Source: JAOUEA01 sp038249195
GTDB lineage: Bacteria; Actinomycetota; UBA4738; HRBIN12
Assembly (NCBI GenBank): GCA_038249195.1
Contig: JBBRWM010000003.1
Coordinates: 124,001 to 188,000 of the forward strand
Reading direction: 5' to 3'
Length of the DNA: 64,000 nt
Made by a program: the position numbers and the translations under genes. Positions 9,224 to 16,801 of this stretch are shown here, piece after piece (position 1 is the stretch's first letter; every line of letters begins with the position of its first letter). The notes below the pieces were generated by a model, which was given only the letters and a program-made list of their open reading frames with translations, was not told the DNA's origin and did no database searches.

Positions 9224-10369
9224 ATGGTCGACGCGCCCGCTCCGCTCGAAGGCATCCGCGTGCTCGATCTCTCGCGGGTCCTGGCGGGGCCGCTGGCCAC
9301 GATGACCCTAGGCGACCTCGGCGCCGACGTGATCAAGATCGAGCGCCCGGACGGCGGCGACGACACGCGCCAATGGGGACCACCGTTCTCGGGTGAGGAC
9401 GCGGCCTACTTCCTGGCGCTGAACCGGAACAAGCGGTCGGCGACCGTGGATCTGAAGACCCCCGAAGGCGCGGACGCGATCCGGCGCCTAGCCGCCGGTT
9501 CCGATGTCGTGGTGGAGAACTTCCGGCCGGGACTCATGGCGGAGCTCGGGCTCGACCTCGGAGGACTGCGCGCGATCCATCCGCGGTTGATCACGTGCTC
9601 GCTCACCGCCTTCGGCGAGGACACGCCGAACGTCGGCGCGCGGCCGGGCTACGACATCATCGTCCAAGCGCTGTGCGGTCTCATGAGCGTGACCGGTGAG
9701 CCCGACGGTCCGCCCACCAAGTCCGGCGTCGCGCTGTTGGATGTGGTGACGGGCCTCTACGCGACCGTCGGGATCACGGCCGCGCTGCACGAACGCGCGC
9801 GCACGGGCCGGGGACGCCATGTGAGCGTCTCGCTGTTCGACGCGAGCGTGGCCGCCATGGTGAATCAGGCCGCGAACCACCTGATCGGGGGCGAGGTGCC
9901 GCGGGCGATGGGGAGCCAGCACCCGAACATCGTGCCCTACCAGGTGTTCCACGGCTCGGACCGCCCCTTCATCCTGGCGGGAGGGAACGACCGCCTGTTC
10001 GTCCGGGTCTGCGAAGTGGTCGGTCACCCCGCGTGGGCCCGCGACGAGCGCTTCCGCACGAACAGGGCCAGGGTGGCGAACCGGGACGCGCTGGTGGGGA
10101 TGCTCGCAGGGATATTCGCGGACGCGGACGCCGCCGCGTGGCTGGCGGCGCTTGAGCGCGCCGGGGTCCCCTGCGCGCCGATCCGGACCATGGACGAGGT
10201 GTTCGCCTCCCCCGAGGGCGCCGGGGTGGTCGAGACCGTGCCCGACCCGGCGCGGGGGCACGACCTGCGGCTCGTGGCGGATCCGCTCCGGTTCGACGGA
10301 CAGCCCTTGCCGACGCGCCTTCCGCCCCCGCGGCTGGGGGCGGACACGGAGGAGGTGTTGGACACGTGA
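9224..10369 (+). CDS. CaiB/BaiF family CoA-transferase (class III)
   Basis: 381 residues from the ATG at 9224, chosen because the family begins with a PLEGIRVLDLSRVLAGP-type segment directly after it. An upstream in-frame ATG at 9131 would add 31 residues without family character. Class III CoA-transferases move CoA between carboxylic acids via an aspartyl-anhydride intermediate. The catalytic Asp is most likely the one in ALLDVVTGLY, and the GYDIIVQAL and TGEPDGPP segments are conserved. The acid substrate is unknown. It overlaps the methyltransferase gene downstream (GTGA), so the two are co-translated. Confidence 0.88.
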   Translation: MVDAPAPLEGIRVLDLSRVLAGPLATMTLGDLGADVIKIERPDGGDDTRQWGPPFSGEDAAYFLALNRNKRSATVDLKTPEGADAIRRLAAGSDVVVENFRPGLMAELGLDLGGLRAIHPRLITCSLTAFGEDTPNVGARPGYDIIVQALCGLMSVTGEPDGPPTKSGVALLDVVTGLYATVGITAALHERARTGRGRHVSVSLFDASVAAMVNQAANHLIGGEVPRAMGSQHPNIVPYQVFHGSDRPFILAGGNDRLFVRVCEVVGHPAWARDERFRTNRARVANRDALVGMLAGIFADADAAAWLAALERAGVPCAPIRTMDEVFASPEGAGVVETVPDPARGHDLRLVADPLRFDGQPLPTRLPPPRLGADTEEVLDT

Positions 10370-11193
10370 GCACAGCCGCCGACCGCTGGCGCGAGCAGCT
10401 GGAGGCGTGGGCCATCCCGCAACGCCTCATCGAGGCGGCGACGGAATCTCCCTACGGGTTCCCGGCGGAACTGTTCCGGAGGCGTGGCACGGCGTCGGCG
10501 ACGGAGCCCGTCAGCTCCACGACCGAGCGAGCCCTCGAGGCCCTGCCCGCGGACGGCGAGGTCCTGGATGTCGGCGTCGGCGGGGGTGCGACCTCGCTCC
10601 CGCTCGCCGTCAAGGCTGGTCGGCTGACCGGCGTCGACCAGCAGGCCGACATGCTCGCGGCCTTCGAGTCCGCGGCCGGGGACGCAGGCGTCTCGGTCGC
10701 CACCGTGAACGGGGGATGGCCGGAGGTCGCCGACGACGCGCCGAACGCCGACGTCGTGGTCTGCGGACACGTGGCGTACAACGTCGCCGACCTCGGGCCG
10801 TTCGTTCGTGCCCTGAACGATCACGCGCGCCGACGGGTCGTGATGGAGCTCACGGAACACCACCCCCTGTCGTGGATGAACGACCTGTGGCTGAGGTTCC
10901 ACGGGCTCGCCCGGCCGACCGGACCCTCCTCCCTCGACGCCTTCGAGGTGATCCGGGAGCTCGACCTTCGCCCGGAGCAAGGAGCGGGGAACCGCGAGGG
11001 CGACCCGACCGGGGGCGGGTTCGCTCGCCGCGGCGATGCCGTCGCCCTCGTCAGGCGCCGACTGTGTCTCCCGCCCGAGCGCGACGCGGAGATCGCGGAG
11101 GCATTGGGAGACCGGCTGCTGGAACGGGGCGGACTCTGGGCCGCGGGCCCGGCGCGCCGCGTGGTCGCCACGCTGTGGTGGGACGCGACCTGA
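10366..11193 (+). CDS. SAM-dependent methyltransferase, class I
   Basis: 276 residues from a GTG overlapping the CoA-transferase stop. The nucleotide-binding motif I is VLDVGVGGGATSLP, with motif II acidic residues in LTGVDQQ and a later ADVVVCGHVAYNV segment in the usual strand 4 position. The N-terminal helical part (RWREQLEAWAIPQRLIEAA) is often seen in small-molecule methyltransferases of actinobacteria. The substrate cannot be told. Coupling to a CoA-transferase suggests a small acid or CoA-thioester pathway, but no other member is visible. Confidence 0.8.
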   Translation: MSTAADRWREQLEAWAIPQRLIEAATESPYGFPAELFRRRGTASATEPVSSTTERALEALPADGEVLDVGVGGGATSLPLAVKAGRLTGVDQQADMLAAFESAAGDAGVSVATVNGGWPEVADDAPNADVVVCGHVAYNVADLGPFVRALNDHARRRVVMELTEHHPLSWMNDLWLRFHGLARPTGPSSLDAFEVIRELDLRPEQGAGNREGDPTGGGFARRGDAVALVRRRLCLPPERDAEIAEALGDRLLERGGLWAAGPARRVVATLWWDAT

Positions 11194-11207
11194 TCTTCAA
11201 GGCCCGC

Positions 11208-11810
11208 TCACGGACCCCGCACGTCGCTCCGATAGACCCCAACGTACGTACCCTGTCCGCCGTCGGGCACCCGCACCTCGACGGGGTGCTCGGGGACGGC
11301 CCCTTGACCGATCCGCACGGACGGGAACCGGGGCAGCGTCGCCACGAGGCCGCCGTAGTCGCTGCTGCCCGTGGGGGTGAAGGCCGCGGGCTCGAGCGAG
11401 AGGTCGAGCAGATGGCCGCGTCGATGGCCGCCCACCTTGAGGGAGATCTCGTTCGCCTGGACCTGCGCCGTCGTGAAGTCACATCGCAGGCCACCGCGGA
11501 GCATGGCGGTTCCCGTTCCGTCGACCGAGCCGCCGTCGTCGAACGAGATCGAGATCGGGACGACCCAGTCCGTGCGGCACCGTCCACCTACGAAGAGGTC
11601 GTGGTAGGTCCGCGCGCGGATGGTACCCGACCAGGGCTCGGCCCCCGAAGGGGTCGCGGATCGCGTGGCGTCGGACGATGGTCCCGGGCGGGCCCCGGGA
11701 TCTTCGACCCCGGGCGGGAACGGATCTGAGCGCGAGGCCACCATCGCCCCCGCCCCCGCGGCAGCCGCGAACGCCACGACCCACGCGAGGATCTTCAGGC
11801 TGCGGCGCAC
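11208..11810 (-). CDS. Uncharacterised exported protein, N-terminally anchored
   Basis: 200 residues from a GTG. Residues 5-25 form a hydrophobic, Ala-rich signal or anchor segment after an MRRSLK start, followed by a Pro/Ser/Gly-rich spacer and a globular domain of about 130 residues with a likely beta-sheet pattern and two Cys (GGRCRTDW, GLRCDFT) that could form a disulfide. No family recognised. It is the last gene of the minus-strand MoxR/VWA cluster, 9 bases after the VWA gene, but has its own TAGGCT box six bases before the start, so it may also be transcribed alone. Confidence 0.6.
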   Translation of the reverse strand: MRRSLKILAWVVAFAAAAGAGAMVASRSDPFPPGVEDPGARPGPSSDATRSATPSGAEPWSGTIRARTYHDLFVGGRCRTDWVVPISISFDDGGSVDGTGTAMLRGGLRCDFTTAQVQANEISLKVGGHRRGHLLDLSLEPAAFTPTGSSDYGGLVATLPRFPSVRIGQGAVPEHPVEVRVPDGGQGTYVGVYRSDVRGP

Positions 11811-11816
11811 ACGGCG

Positions 11817-11822
11817 AGCCTA
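11817..11822 (-). promoter_or_regulatory. -10 box TAGGCT of leaderless promoter
   Basis: TAGGCT on the minus strand ends six bases before the GTG at 11810, the spacing expected when transcription starts at the start codon. Confidence 0.55.
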
Positions 11823-13754
11823 TCGGGCGCGGCGCGCCACGTAGTCACGCAGGATGAAGTCGCCGACGCGATGGTCGTCCATCAGGAACACGCGGCCGGA
11901 CGTGAGCCGCGCGAGCCGCTCCATGAAGCGCGAGAGCCCCTCGGACTCCTCCAGCATGAAGATGTTGAGGCGGACCCCGGACCTGGCCAGGCGGATCGCC
12001 TCCGCGAGGGTGACCTGGATCGTCTTGGGCTCGGGGGGCCACGCGAAGATCGCCTCGTCGTCCTCGAGATGTGCGGTGGGCTCGCCGTCGGTCACCATGA
12101 TCACCTGCCGAGACGCTCGGGGATGTTGCGCGAGGAGCCGGCCCGCGAGGAGGAACGCGTGCTGCATGTTCGTCCCGTACGTGCGCTCAAGGCCAGGTGC
12201 CGCGAGGTCCTCGGGCTGGAGCCGGCGCGCGTAGTCGCTGAACCCGATCAGGTACAGCGTGTCGTGGGGATAGCGCCCTTCGATCAGGGCGTGCAGCGCG
12301 AGCGCCAGCTTCTTCGCATGGATGAAGTGGCCGCGCAGCGGCATGGAGAACGAAAGGTCGATGAGGAGCGCCGTCGCGGTCTCGGTGCGCTGTTCTGCCT
12401 CCACCATCTCGAAGTCGTCGGGGTGCAGGCGCACGGGCGAGCCGGGGTCCGCGCGGACGACGGCGTTGAACACCGTCTTCTGAACGGCGAGCTGACCCTG
12501 GTCGCCGAACACCCACGGCTTCGTGGCGCCCGTCGGCTCTGCGAGGCCGCCGGCATCGCGTGACTCGTGCGTTCCTTCGCGGTCTCGCTTGAGCGCTTCG
12601 AAGACCCGTCCGAGCGCACGCTCGCCCATCTTGCGCGCACCACGCGGCGTCACCTCCAGGCGCCCGCCACGCCGTTGCGCCAGTCCGGCCTTCTCCAGCG
12701 CCCGCTCGATCTCCTTCAGGCGGCGAAGGTCCTGCGCGGAGGTGTCGCCCAGCGTCCGGCGCAACGCGTCCTCGTCGACGTCGTCCAGCGAAGCACCCGG
12801 GTAGGCGCCTTCGAACGCGCGATCGAGCTCCTCGTAATCGTGGAGCCGCTCCATGGCGTCGACGGTGGCGGACATGGGCATCGCGTCGTCGCCGTCGCCC
12901 TGCACCGGGTCGCCCCACGGCATGTCGGGAAAGGCGCCGGCGAGGTTCGCGCTCAGCCGGTCGACCTCGAACGCGAGATCCATGTCCTGCATCATCTGCT
13001 CGGACAGCGCCTGGAGCTCGCGACGCTGCTCGTGCGACAATGACGCCATCAGGCGGCTCATCGCCGCCATCCGCCGCGCCATCTGTTCCAAGAGCTCGTC
13101 GAGCGTGCTCGGGTTCCCCGGGAAGAGAGCGCCGTGGCGATCCATGAAGGCGTCGAATCCGGGTTGGGTGTCCTCGCCACGTTCCCGCTGCTCGATCAGC
13201 CGATTGAGATCGGCGAGCATGTCGCGGAACCGCGCGAGATCCTCGGCCGTGATGCTCTGCATCCCCTGGGCGACGTTCTTGAAGTACGAGCCGAGGATGT
13301 CCTGGCGCAGCTGTTGCATCAGCTCGTCGAACTGCCGTTGCGCCTGCGGATCGGTGAACCGGTATTCCTGGAGCTCGCGGATCTGCCCGGGTGCGTCGGC
13401 GGGCAGCGTGTCCAGGAACGCCTCGCGCATGCGCGCGTCCTCCTCGTCGCTGAACGAGAGCGTGGCGCGCTCGCGTTCCAAGATGTCGTCGAGCTGCTCG
13501 CGCACGTGTTCGAGCGGGCCGGCCAGGTCGAGCGCCTCCTGTTCGCGCTCGTGCTGTCGGCGCAACCGATCGCGGAGTGCATCGAGACCGCTGAAGCGCC
13601 CCCGCATGCCCCGGCGCAGGAGCCGATGGAGGGCGGCGTCGGGGCTGCCGCCCATCAGGACCTCGTCGGAGAGCTCCTCGAGGATCTCGCTCGCGGCGAG
13701 CTCGGGCCCGAAGGGGTCCTGGGAACCATCCCATCGCGAGTACCGCACGCGCAT
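11820..13754 (-). CDS. VWA-domain protein, partner of MoxR-type AAA ATPase
   Basis: 644 residues from the ATG at 13754 (MRVRYSRWDGSQDPFG). The frame stays open further upstream, but that part is low-quality sequence antisense to nothing known. A long helical N-terminal region with charged heptads (about 40-430) leads to a C-terminal von Willebrand A domain: the MIDAS motif is DLSFSMP, followed by the metal-site Thr/Asp in the TDGEPTAH region. VWA proteins paired with MoxR ATPases act as adaptor or metal-dependent assembly factors, as in CoxD/CoxE or the chelatase subunits BchI/BchD. No porphyrin gene is nearby. A TACGCT box sits seven bases before the start. Confidence 0.82.
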   Translation of the reverse strand: MRVRYSRWDGSQDPFGPELAASEILEELSDEVLMGGSPDAALHRLLRRGMRGRFSGLDALRDRLRRQHEREQEALDLAGPLEHVREQLDDILERERATLSFSDEEDARMREAFLDTLPADAPGQIRELQEYRFTDPQAQRQFDELMQQLRQDILGSYFKNVAQGMQSITAEDLARFRDMLADLNRLIEQRERGEDTQPGFDAFMDRHGALFPGNPSTLDELLEQMARRMAAMSRLMASLSHEQRRELQALSEQMMQDMDLAFEVDRLSANLAGAFPDMPWGDPVQGDGDDAMPMSATVDAMERLHDYEELDRAFEGAYPGASLDDVDEDALRRTLGDTSAQDLRRLKEIERALEKAGLAQRRGGRLEVTPRGARKMGERALGRVFEALKRDREGTHESRDAGGLAEPTGATKPWVFGDQGQLAVQKTVFNAVVRADPGSPVRLHPDDFEMVEAEQRTETATALLIDLSFSMPLRGHFIHAKKLALALHALIEGRYPHDTLYLIGFSDYARRLQPEDLAAPGLERTYGTNMQHAFLLAGRLLAQHPRASRQVIMVTDGEPTAHLEDDEAIFAWPPEPKTIQVTLAEAIRLARSGVRLNIFMLEESEGLSRFMERLARLTSGRVFLMDDHRVGDFILRDYVARRAR

Positions 13755-13761
13755 GCCGACC

Positions 13762-13767
13762 AGCGTA
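13762..13767 (-). promoter_or_regulatory. -10 box TACGCT of leaderless promoter
   Basis: TACGCT on the minus strand, seven bases before the ATG at 13754 of the VWA gene. Confidence 0.5.
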
Positions 13768-13845
13768 CGAGTGTTCGGGCGAACGGCGGGAGGGACAAGG
13801 ATGGCGGGGCGGCAACGAGCGGCCGGCGGCGGATGGGAGGGACGC

Positions 13846-14364
13846 TCAGCGCGCTGAGAAGTGGCGCCGCTCGTCCCCCGCGATCCGCATGCCCAGGGAT
13901 CGAGCCGCGCGCTGCGCACGCCCGCGCGGCAGCGTCGTGGGTCGTGTGGTGAGGTCGCCCGCGAGATCGCGGACGTGCACGTACCGCACGCCGCGGATCG
14001 TGCGAGGCGGGCCCACGACGGCCTGGGTGAGGCACACGACGGGTTCGACGCTCGCGAACACGGCCGCGGCGTTGAGGTCGGCGCGGAGCGCCTTCGCGCC
14101 ACGCTTCAGGCCTCGGAGATCGGGCAGGGACGCGCTCCCCACCGACGGGCCCGTGGCGCCCGCCATCAGGGCACCGCTCAGCCCGCACGGCATCACGGCG
14201 AACACGCCCGTGACCCCCAGCACGATCATGTCGCCGCGCTTCGCGTCCCTCGAGGGCATGACCCAGAAGCTGAACGCGTCGAGCGACCGCAGCGCCGACG
14301 AGACCCGCGCTCGAGCATCGGCGTCTGGAACATCGCCGCGCGTGCTTCCTCGCTTGAAGGGCAT
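13846..14364 (-). CDS. Uncharacterised protein with NERD-like pattern
   Basis: 172 residues from the ATG at 14364; this start is tentative because no ribosome site is visible. The pattern of a DMIVLGVTGVFAVMP strand pair, a helix with LKRGAKALRADL and a later PVVCLTQAVVG followed by GVRYVHVRDLAGDL resembles the order of elements in NERD (nuclease-related) domains, in which a VGPTGVFVVDTK core is followed by a helix and PVLCF strand. The catalytic D-x-K type residues are not preserved, so a non-catalytic relative is more likely. It lies between a small membrane protein and the VWA gene in the same direction. Confidence 0.5.
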   Translation of the reverse strand: MPFKRGSTRGDVPDADARARVSSALRSLDAFSFWVMPSRDAKRGDMIVLGVTGVFAVMPCGLSGALMAGATGPSVGSASLPDLRGLKRGAKALRADLNAAAVFASVEPVVCLTQAVVGPPRTIRGVRYVHVRDLAGDLTTRPTTLPRGRAQRAARSLGMRIAGDERRHFSAR

Positions 14365-14408
14365 GGGAAGGGGTTCGGCCGCAGGGCCGTGGACTTGAGC
14401 CCCGGGGA

Positions 14409-14801
14409 TTAGCCGATCCCGAGCCCCGTCATGAGCGCGCGCAGCGCCAACCCGAAGCAGATGAACGACCCGCCGGCGAACCAGATCCACGGCGGAAAGG
14501 GCTTCGCCCCCACGCGCACCTTCAGTCCCTCCCGCGCCATCCAATGCGCGGCCGCCAGGATCAGCAGGGGCCCGAACCCGTACACGTAGTGCAGCCACTG
14601 CTCCGGGCGGTACCCGAGCACCAATAAGACGACCCCCACCAGGGCCTGGAGCCCGGCCGCCACTTGGGCCACCGTGAGCCAGACCCAGAATCCCGAGCCG
14701 GGATCCGGGCGACGCAGGATCCAGACCCCCAGGCCCCACACCCAGCCCACGGCGAACACACCGACCACGGCGAAGCCGATGTACTTGTGGATCTCGGGCA
14801 C
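14409..14801 (-). CDS. Small four-helix membrane protein
   Basis: 130 residues from a GTG with TAGGAT six bases upstream. Four hydrophobic segments can be seen (residues about 8-29, 38-63, 72-87, 102-126), separated by short polar turns; the second loop has RRPDPGSGFW and the third YRPEQWLHYVYG. No catalytic motif. The family is not one I can name. It sits between the MoxR-type ATPase and the NERD-like protein in a minus-strand cluster, so it may be a membrane partner of that system, or simply a bystander. Confidence 0.65.
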   Translation of the reverse strand: MPEIHKYIGFAVVGVFAVGWVWGLGVWILRRPDPGSGFWVWLTVAQVAAGLQALVGVVLLVLGYRPEQWLHYVYGFGPLLILAAAHWMAREGLKVRVGAKPFPPWIWFAGGSFICFGLALRALMTGLGIG

Positions 14802-14807
14802 GACGGA

Positions 14808-14813
14808 ATCCTA
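14808..14813 (-). promoter_or_regulatory. -10 box TAGGAT of leaderless promoter
   Basis: TAGGAT on the minus strand, six bases before the GTG at 14801. Confidence 0.55.
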
Positions 14814-16220
14814 CGAGGCCGCAGAACCCGAGTAAGTGGCGAACTCTGCGCTCCCGCTCTTATTGAGGCGCCGGGATAGGTGCAGCCCTTCCAGGGCGAA
14901 CTCCAGCGCACTCGCCGCGACGCCCGGGCTCTCCTCCTCGACGCCGAGGCGTTCGAGCATCTTGCCCAGCCCGGGCAGCTCGCCGAACTGTGCCAGCAGA
15001 TCTGAGGCCGGCGTGAGCTCCGACGTGGTGGCCTCGAACTCACCCTCGAAACGCCCGAGGAGGGGCGCGAAATCGAAGCCGGACAGCCGGCGACGGAACA
15101 CCTCGAGCTCCGCGGAGCGCACGGCGCGCGTGAGGATCTCCTCCTCACGCCCCTCCTCGATGGTGTCGAACTCGATACGACCTTCCGAGGACGCCAGCAC
15201 GGCCGGCAGATCGCACACCCGAGGCACGGCCTCGGGCTCGCCGGCGATCGCGGCGCGACGGACGGCCGCGGCGGCCAAGGTCTCGACGTTCCCGATGGAG
15301 TACCGCACGCTCACCCCACTGCGGTGGTTCACGTGCGGCGACCGACGGAGCTCGGCCGTAAGGGCGGCCACGATCTCCTTCATGAACGCCGGCACGCGCA
15401 CGGGGACGCCGTGCGAGGGCCTCGCTGCCTCCTGATCCATGATGCGGATCTCCTCGAGCAGCGTCTCGGGATAGTGCGTGCGGACCTGGGTGCCGAACCG
15501 GTCCTTGAGCGGCGAGACGATCCGGCCACGATGTGTGTAGTCGTCGGGATTCGCGGTGGCGACCATCAGGAGATCCAGAGGGAGCCGGATCCGATACCCG
15601 CGGATCTGGATGTCACGCTCCTCGAGGATGTTGAACAGGCTCACCTGGATCCGCTCGGGCAGATCCGGGAGCTCGTTGATGGCCACGATGCCGCGATGGG
15701 TTCGCGGGACCATCCCGTAATGGATCGTGAGCGCGTCCCCCAGGTACCGCCCCTCGGCGACCTTGATCGGGTCGACGTCGCCGATCAGGTCGCCCACGCT
15801 CGTGTCGGGTGTGGCGAGCTTCTCCGCATACCGGTCCTCGCGCGGGAGCCAGTCGATGGCCACATCGTCCCCTTGCGATCCCACGAGCTCGACGCACCGA
15901 AGGCAGATCGGCCGCAACGGATGGTCGTGGATCTCGCATCCGGCGATCGTGGGCACCCACTCGTCGAGCAGGCCCACCATCGCTCGGATCAACCGCGTCT
16001 TCGCCTGGCCTCGCTCGCCCAGCAAGATGAGGTCGTGGCCCGCCAGGATCCCCCGCTCCAGCGCCGGAAGCACCGATCCATCGAAGCCCACGAGGCCGGG
16101 GAAGAGGTCCCGGCCGGAGCTCAGCTCCGCGAGGAGGTTGTCGCGGAGCTCCTCCTTTACCGTCTTGTCTCGGTAGCCGGAGGCGCGCAACGCGCCGATC
16201 GTGTTCGCCCGCTCGCTCAT
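14811..16220 (-). CDS. MoxR/ChlI-like AAA ATPase with Cys-containing insert
   Basis: 469 residues from the ATG at 16220; TACCCT lies seven bases upstream. Walker A is GERGQAKT, Walker B appears as GIVAINELPDLP (the ELPD variant typical of this ATPase group), sensor 1 as MVATANPDDYTHRG and the arginine region as PLKDRFG. Between Walker A and B is an insert holding CEIHDH and ICLRC, which could bind zinc. Relatives include magnesium chelatase subunit I and RavA/MoxR chaperones. With the VWA protein three genes downstream it should form an ATPase-VWA pair. The client is unknown. Confidence 0.85.
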   Translation of the reverse strand: MSERANTIGALRASGYRDKTVKEELRDNLLAELSSGRDLFPGLVGFDGSVLPALERGILAGHDLILLGERGQAKTRLIRAMVGLLDEWVPTIAGCEIHDHPLRPICLRCVELVGSQGDDVAIDWLPREDRYAEKLATPDTSVGDLIGDVDPIKVAEGRYLGDALTIHYGMVPRTHRGIVAINELPDLPERIQVSLFNILEERDIQIRGYRIRLPLDLLMVATANPDDYTHRGRIVSPLKDRFGTQVRTHYPETLLEEIRIMDQEAARPSHGVPVRVPAFMKEIVAALTAELRRSPHVNHRSGVSVRYSIGNVETLAAAAVRRAAIAGEPEAVPRVCDLPAVLASSEGRIEFDTIEEGREEEILTRAVRSAELEVFRRRLSGFDFAPLLGRFEGEFEATTSELTPASDLLAQFGELPGLGKMLERLGVEEESPGVAASALEFALEGLHLSRRLNKSGSAEFATYSGSAAS

Positions 16221-16227
16221 GACGACC

Positions 16228-16233
16228 AGGGTA
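16228..16233 (-). promoter_or_regulatory. -10 box TACCCT of leaderless promoter
   Basis: TACCCT on the minus strand, seven bases before the ATG at 16220 of the MoxR-type gene. Confidence 0.55.
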
Positions 16234-16264
16234 GCGGGGATGCGGGATAAGGCCGTAGCGGCGT

Positions 16265-16675
16265 TCAGGCGGACAGATGCCGGGTGATCTCGCCGCCGCC
16301 CAGCGCCCGCGTGAGCTCGGCCGGCGTACGGCCCTGGTCGTTGGCGTGCAGCGCATCCGCGCCGTGGGAGAGCAGGAGCGTCACGACGATCCCCTCTCCC
16401 CGGGTGCGCATGGCGGCGTTCCACAGTGGCGTGTTCCCGTCGTGATCGGGGGCGTCCACGGCCGCGCCGTGGGACATGAGCAGCTCCGCCACCGTCGCCG
16501 CATTACCCTGGGCGGCGTAGTGCAACGGGGTCTGCCCATCGCGATCGCGGACGTGCACGTCGGCCCCGGAGGCGATCATCGACTCCGCTCCGCGAAGGTC
16601 ACCGAAGAGCGCCGCGTAGTGAAGCGGCACGCGACCCATAACGTCGCTCGGCTGCCGATGTTCGACGATGGCCAT
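16265..16675 (-). CDS. Ankyrin-repeat protein
   Basis: 136 residues from the ATG at 16675. Three to four ankyrin repeats are clear from GRVPLHYAALFGDLRGAE, GQTPLHYAAQGNAATVAE, GNTPLWNAAMRTRGEG and GRTPAELTRALGG, each about 33 residues apart with the TPLH turn. No signal peptide. Such small ankyrin proteins mediate protein-protein contact, and a specific partner cannot be told. It is divergent from the UvrD2-type helicase gene and lies just upstream of the MoxR cluster on the same strand. Confidence 0.85.
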   Translation of the reverse strand: MAIVEHRQPSDVMGRVPLHYAALFGDLRGAESMIASGADVHVRDRDGQTPLHYAAQGNAATVAELLMSHGAAVDAPDHDGNTPLWNAAMRTRGEGIVVTLLLSHGADALHANDQGRTPAELTRALGGGEITRHLSA

Positions 16676-16789
16676 GTAGGGACGTATCGACCACAGCGCC
16701 CAGATGCTGAACCCCGAACGACAGATCGGCGGGATACAGACGCCGAGATGCGTCCCCGGTGGTCTCCCCGGCGTGTCTCGGACCGCTGG

Positions 16790-16795
16790 TATGGT
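16790..16795 (+). promoter_or_regulatory. -10 box TATGGT of leaderless promoter
   Basis: TATGGT ends six bases before the ATG at 16802 of the helicase gene. Confidence 0.55.
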
Positions 16796-16801
16796 CCGCC
16801 C

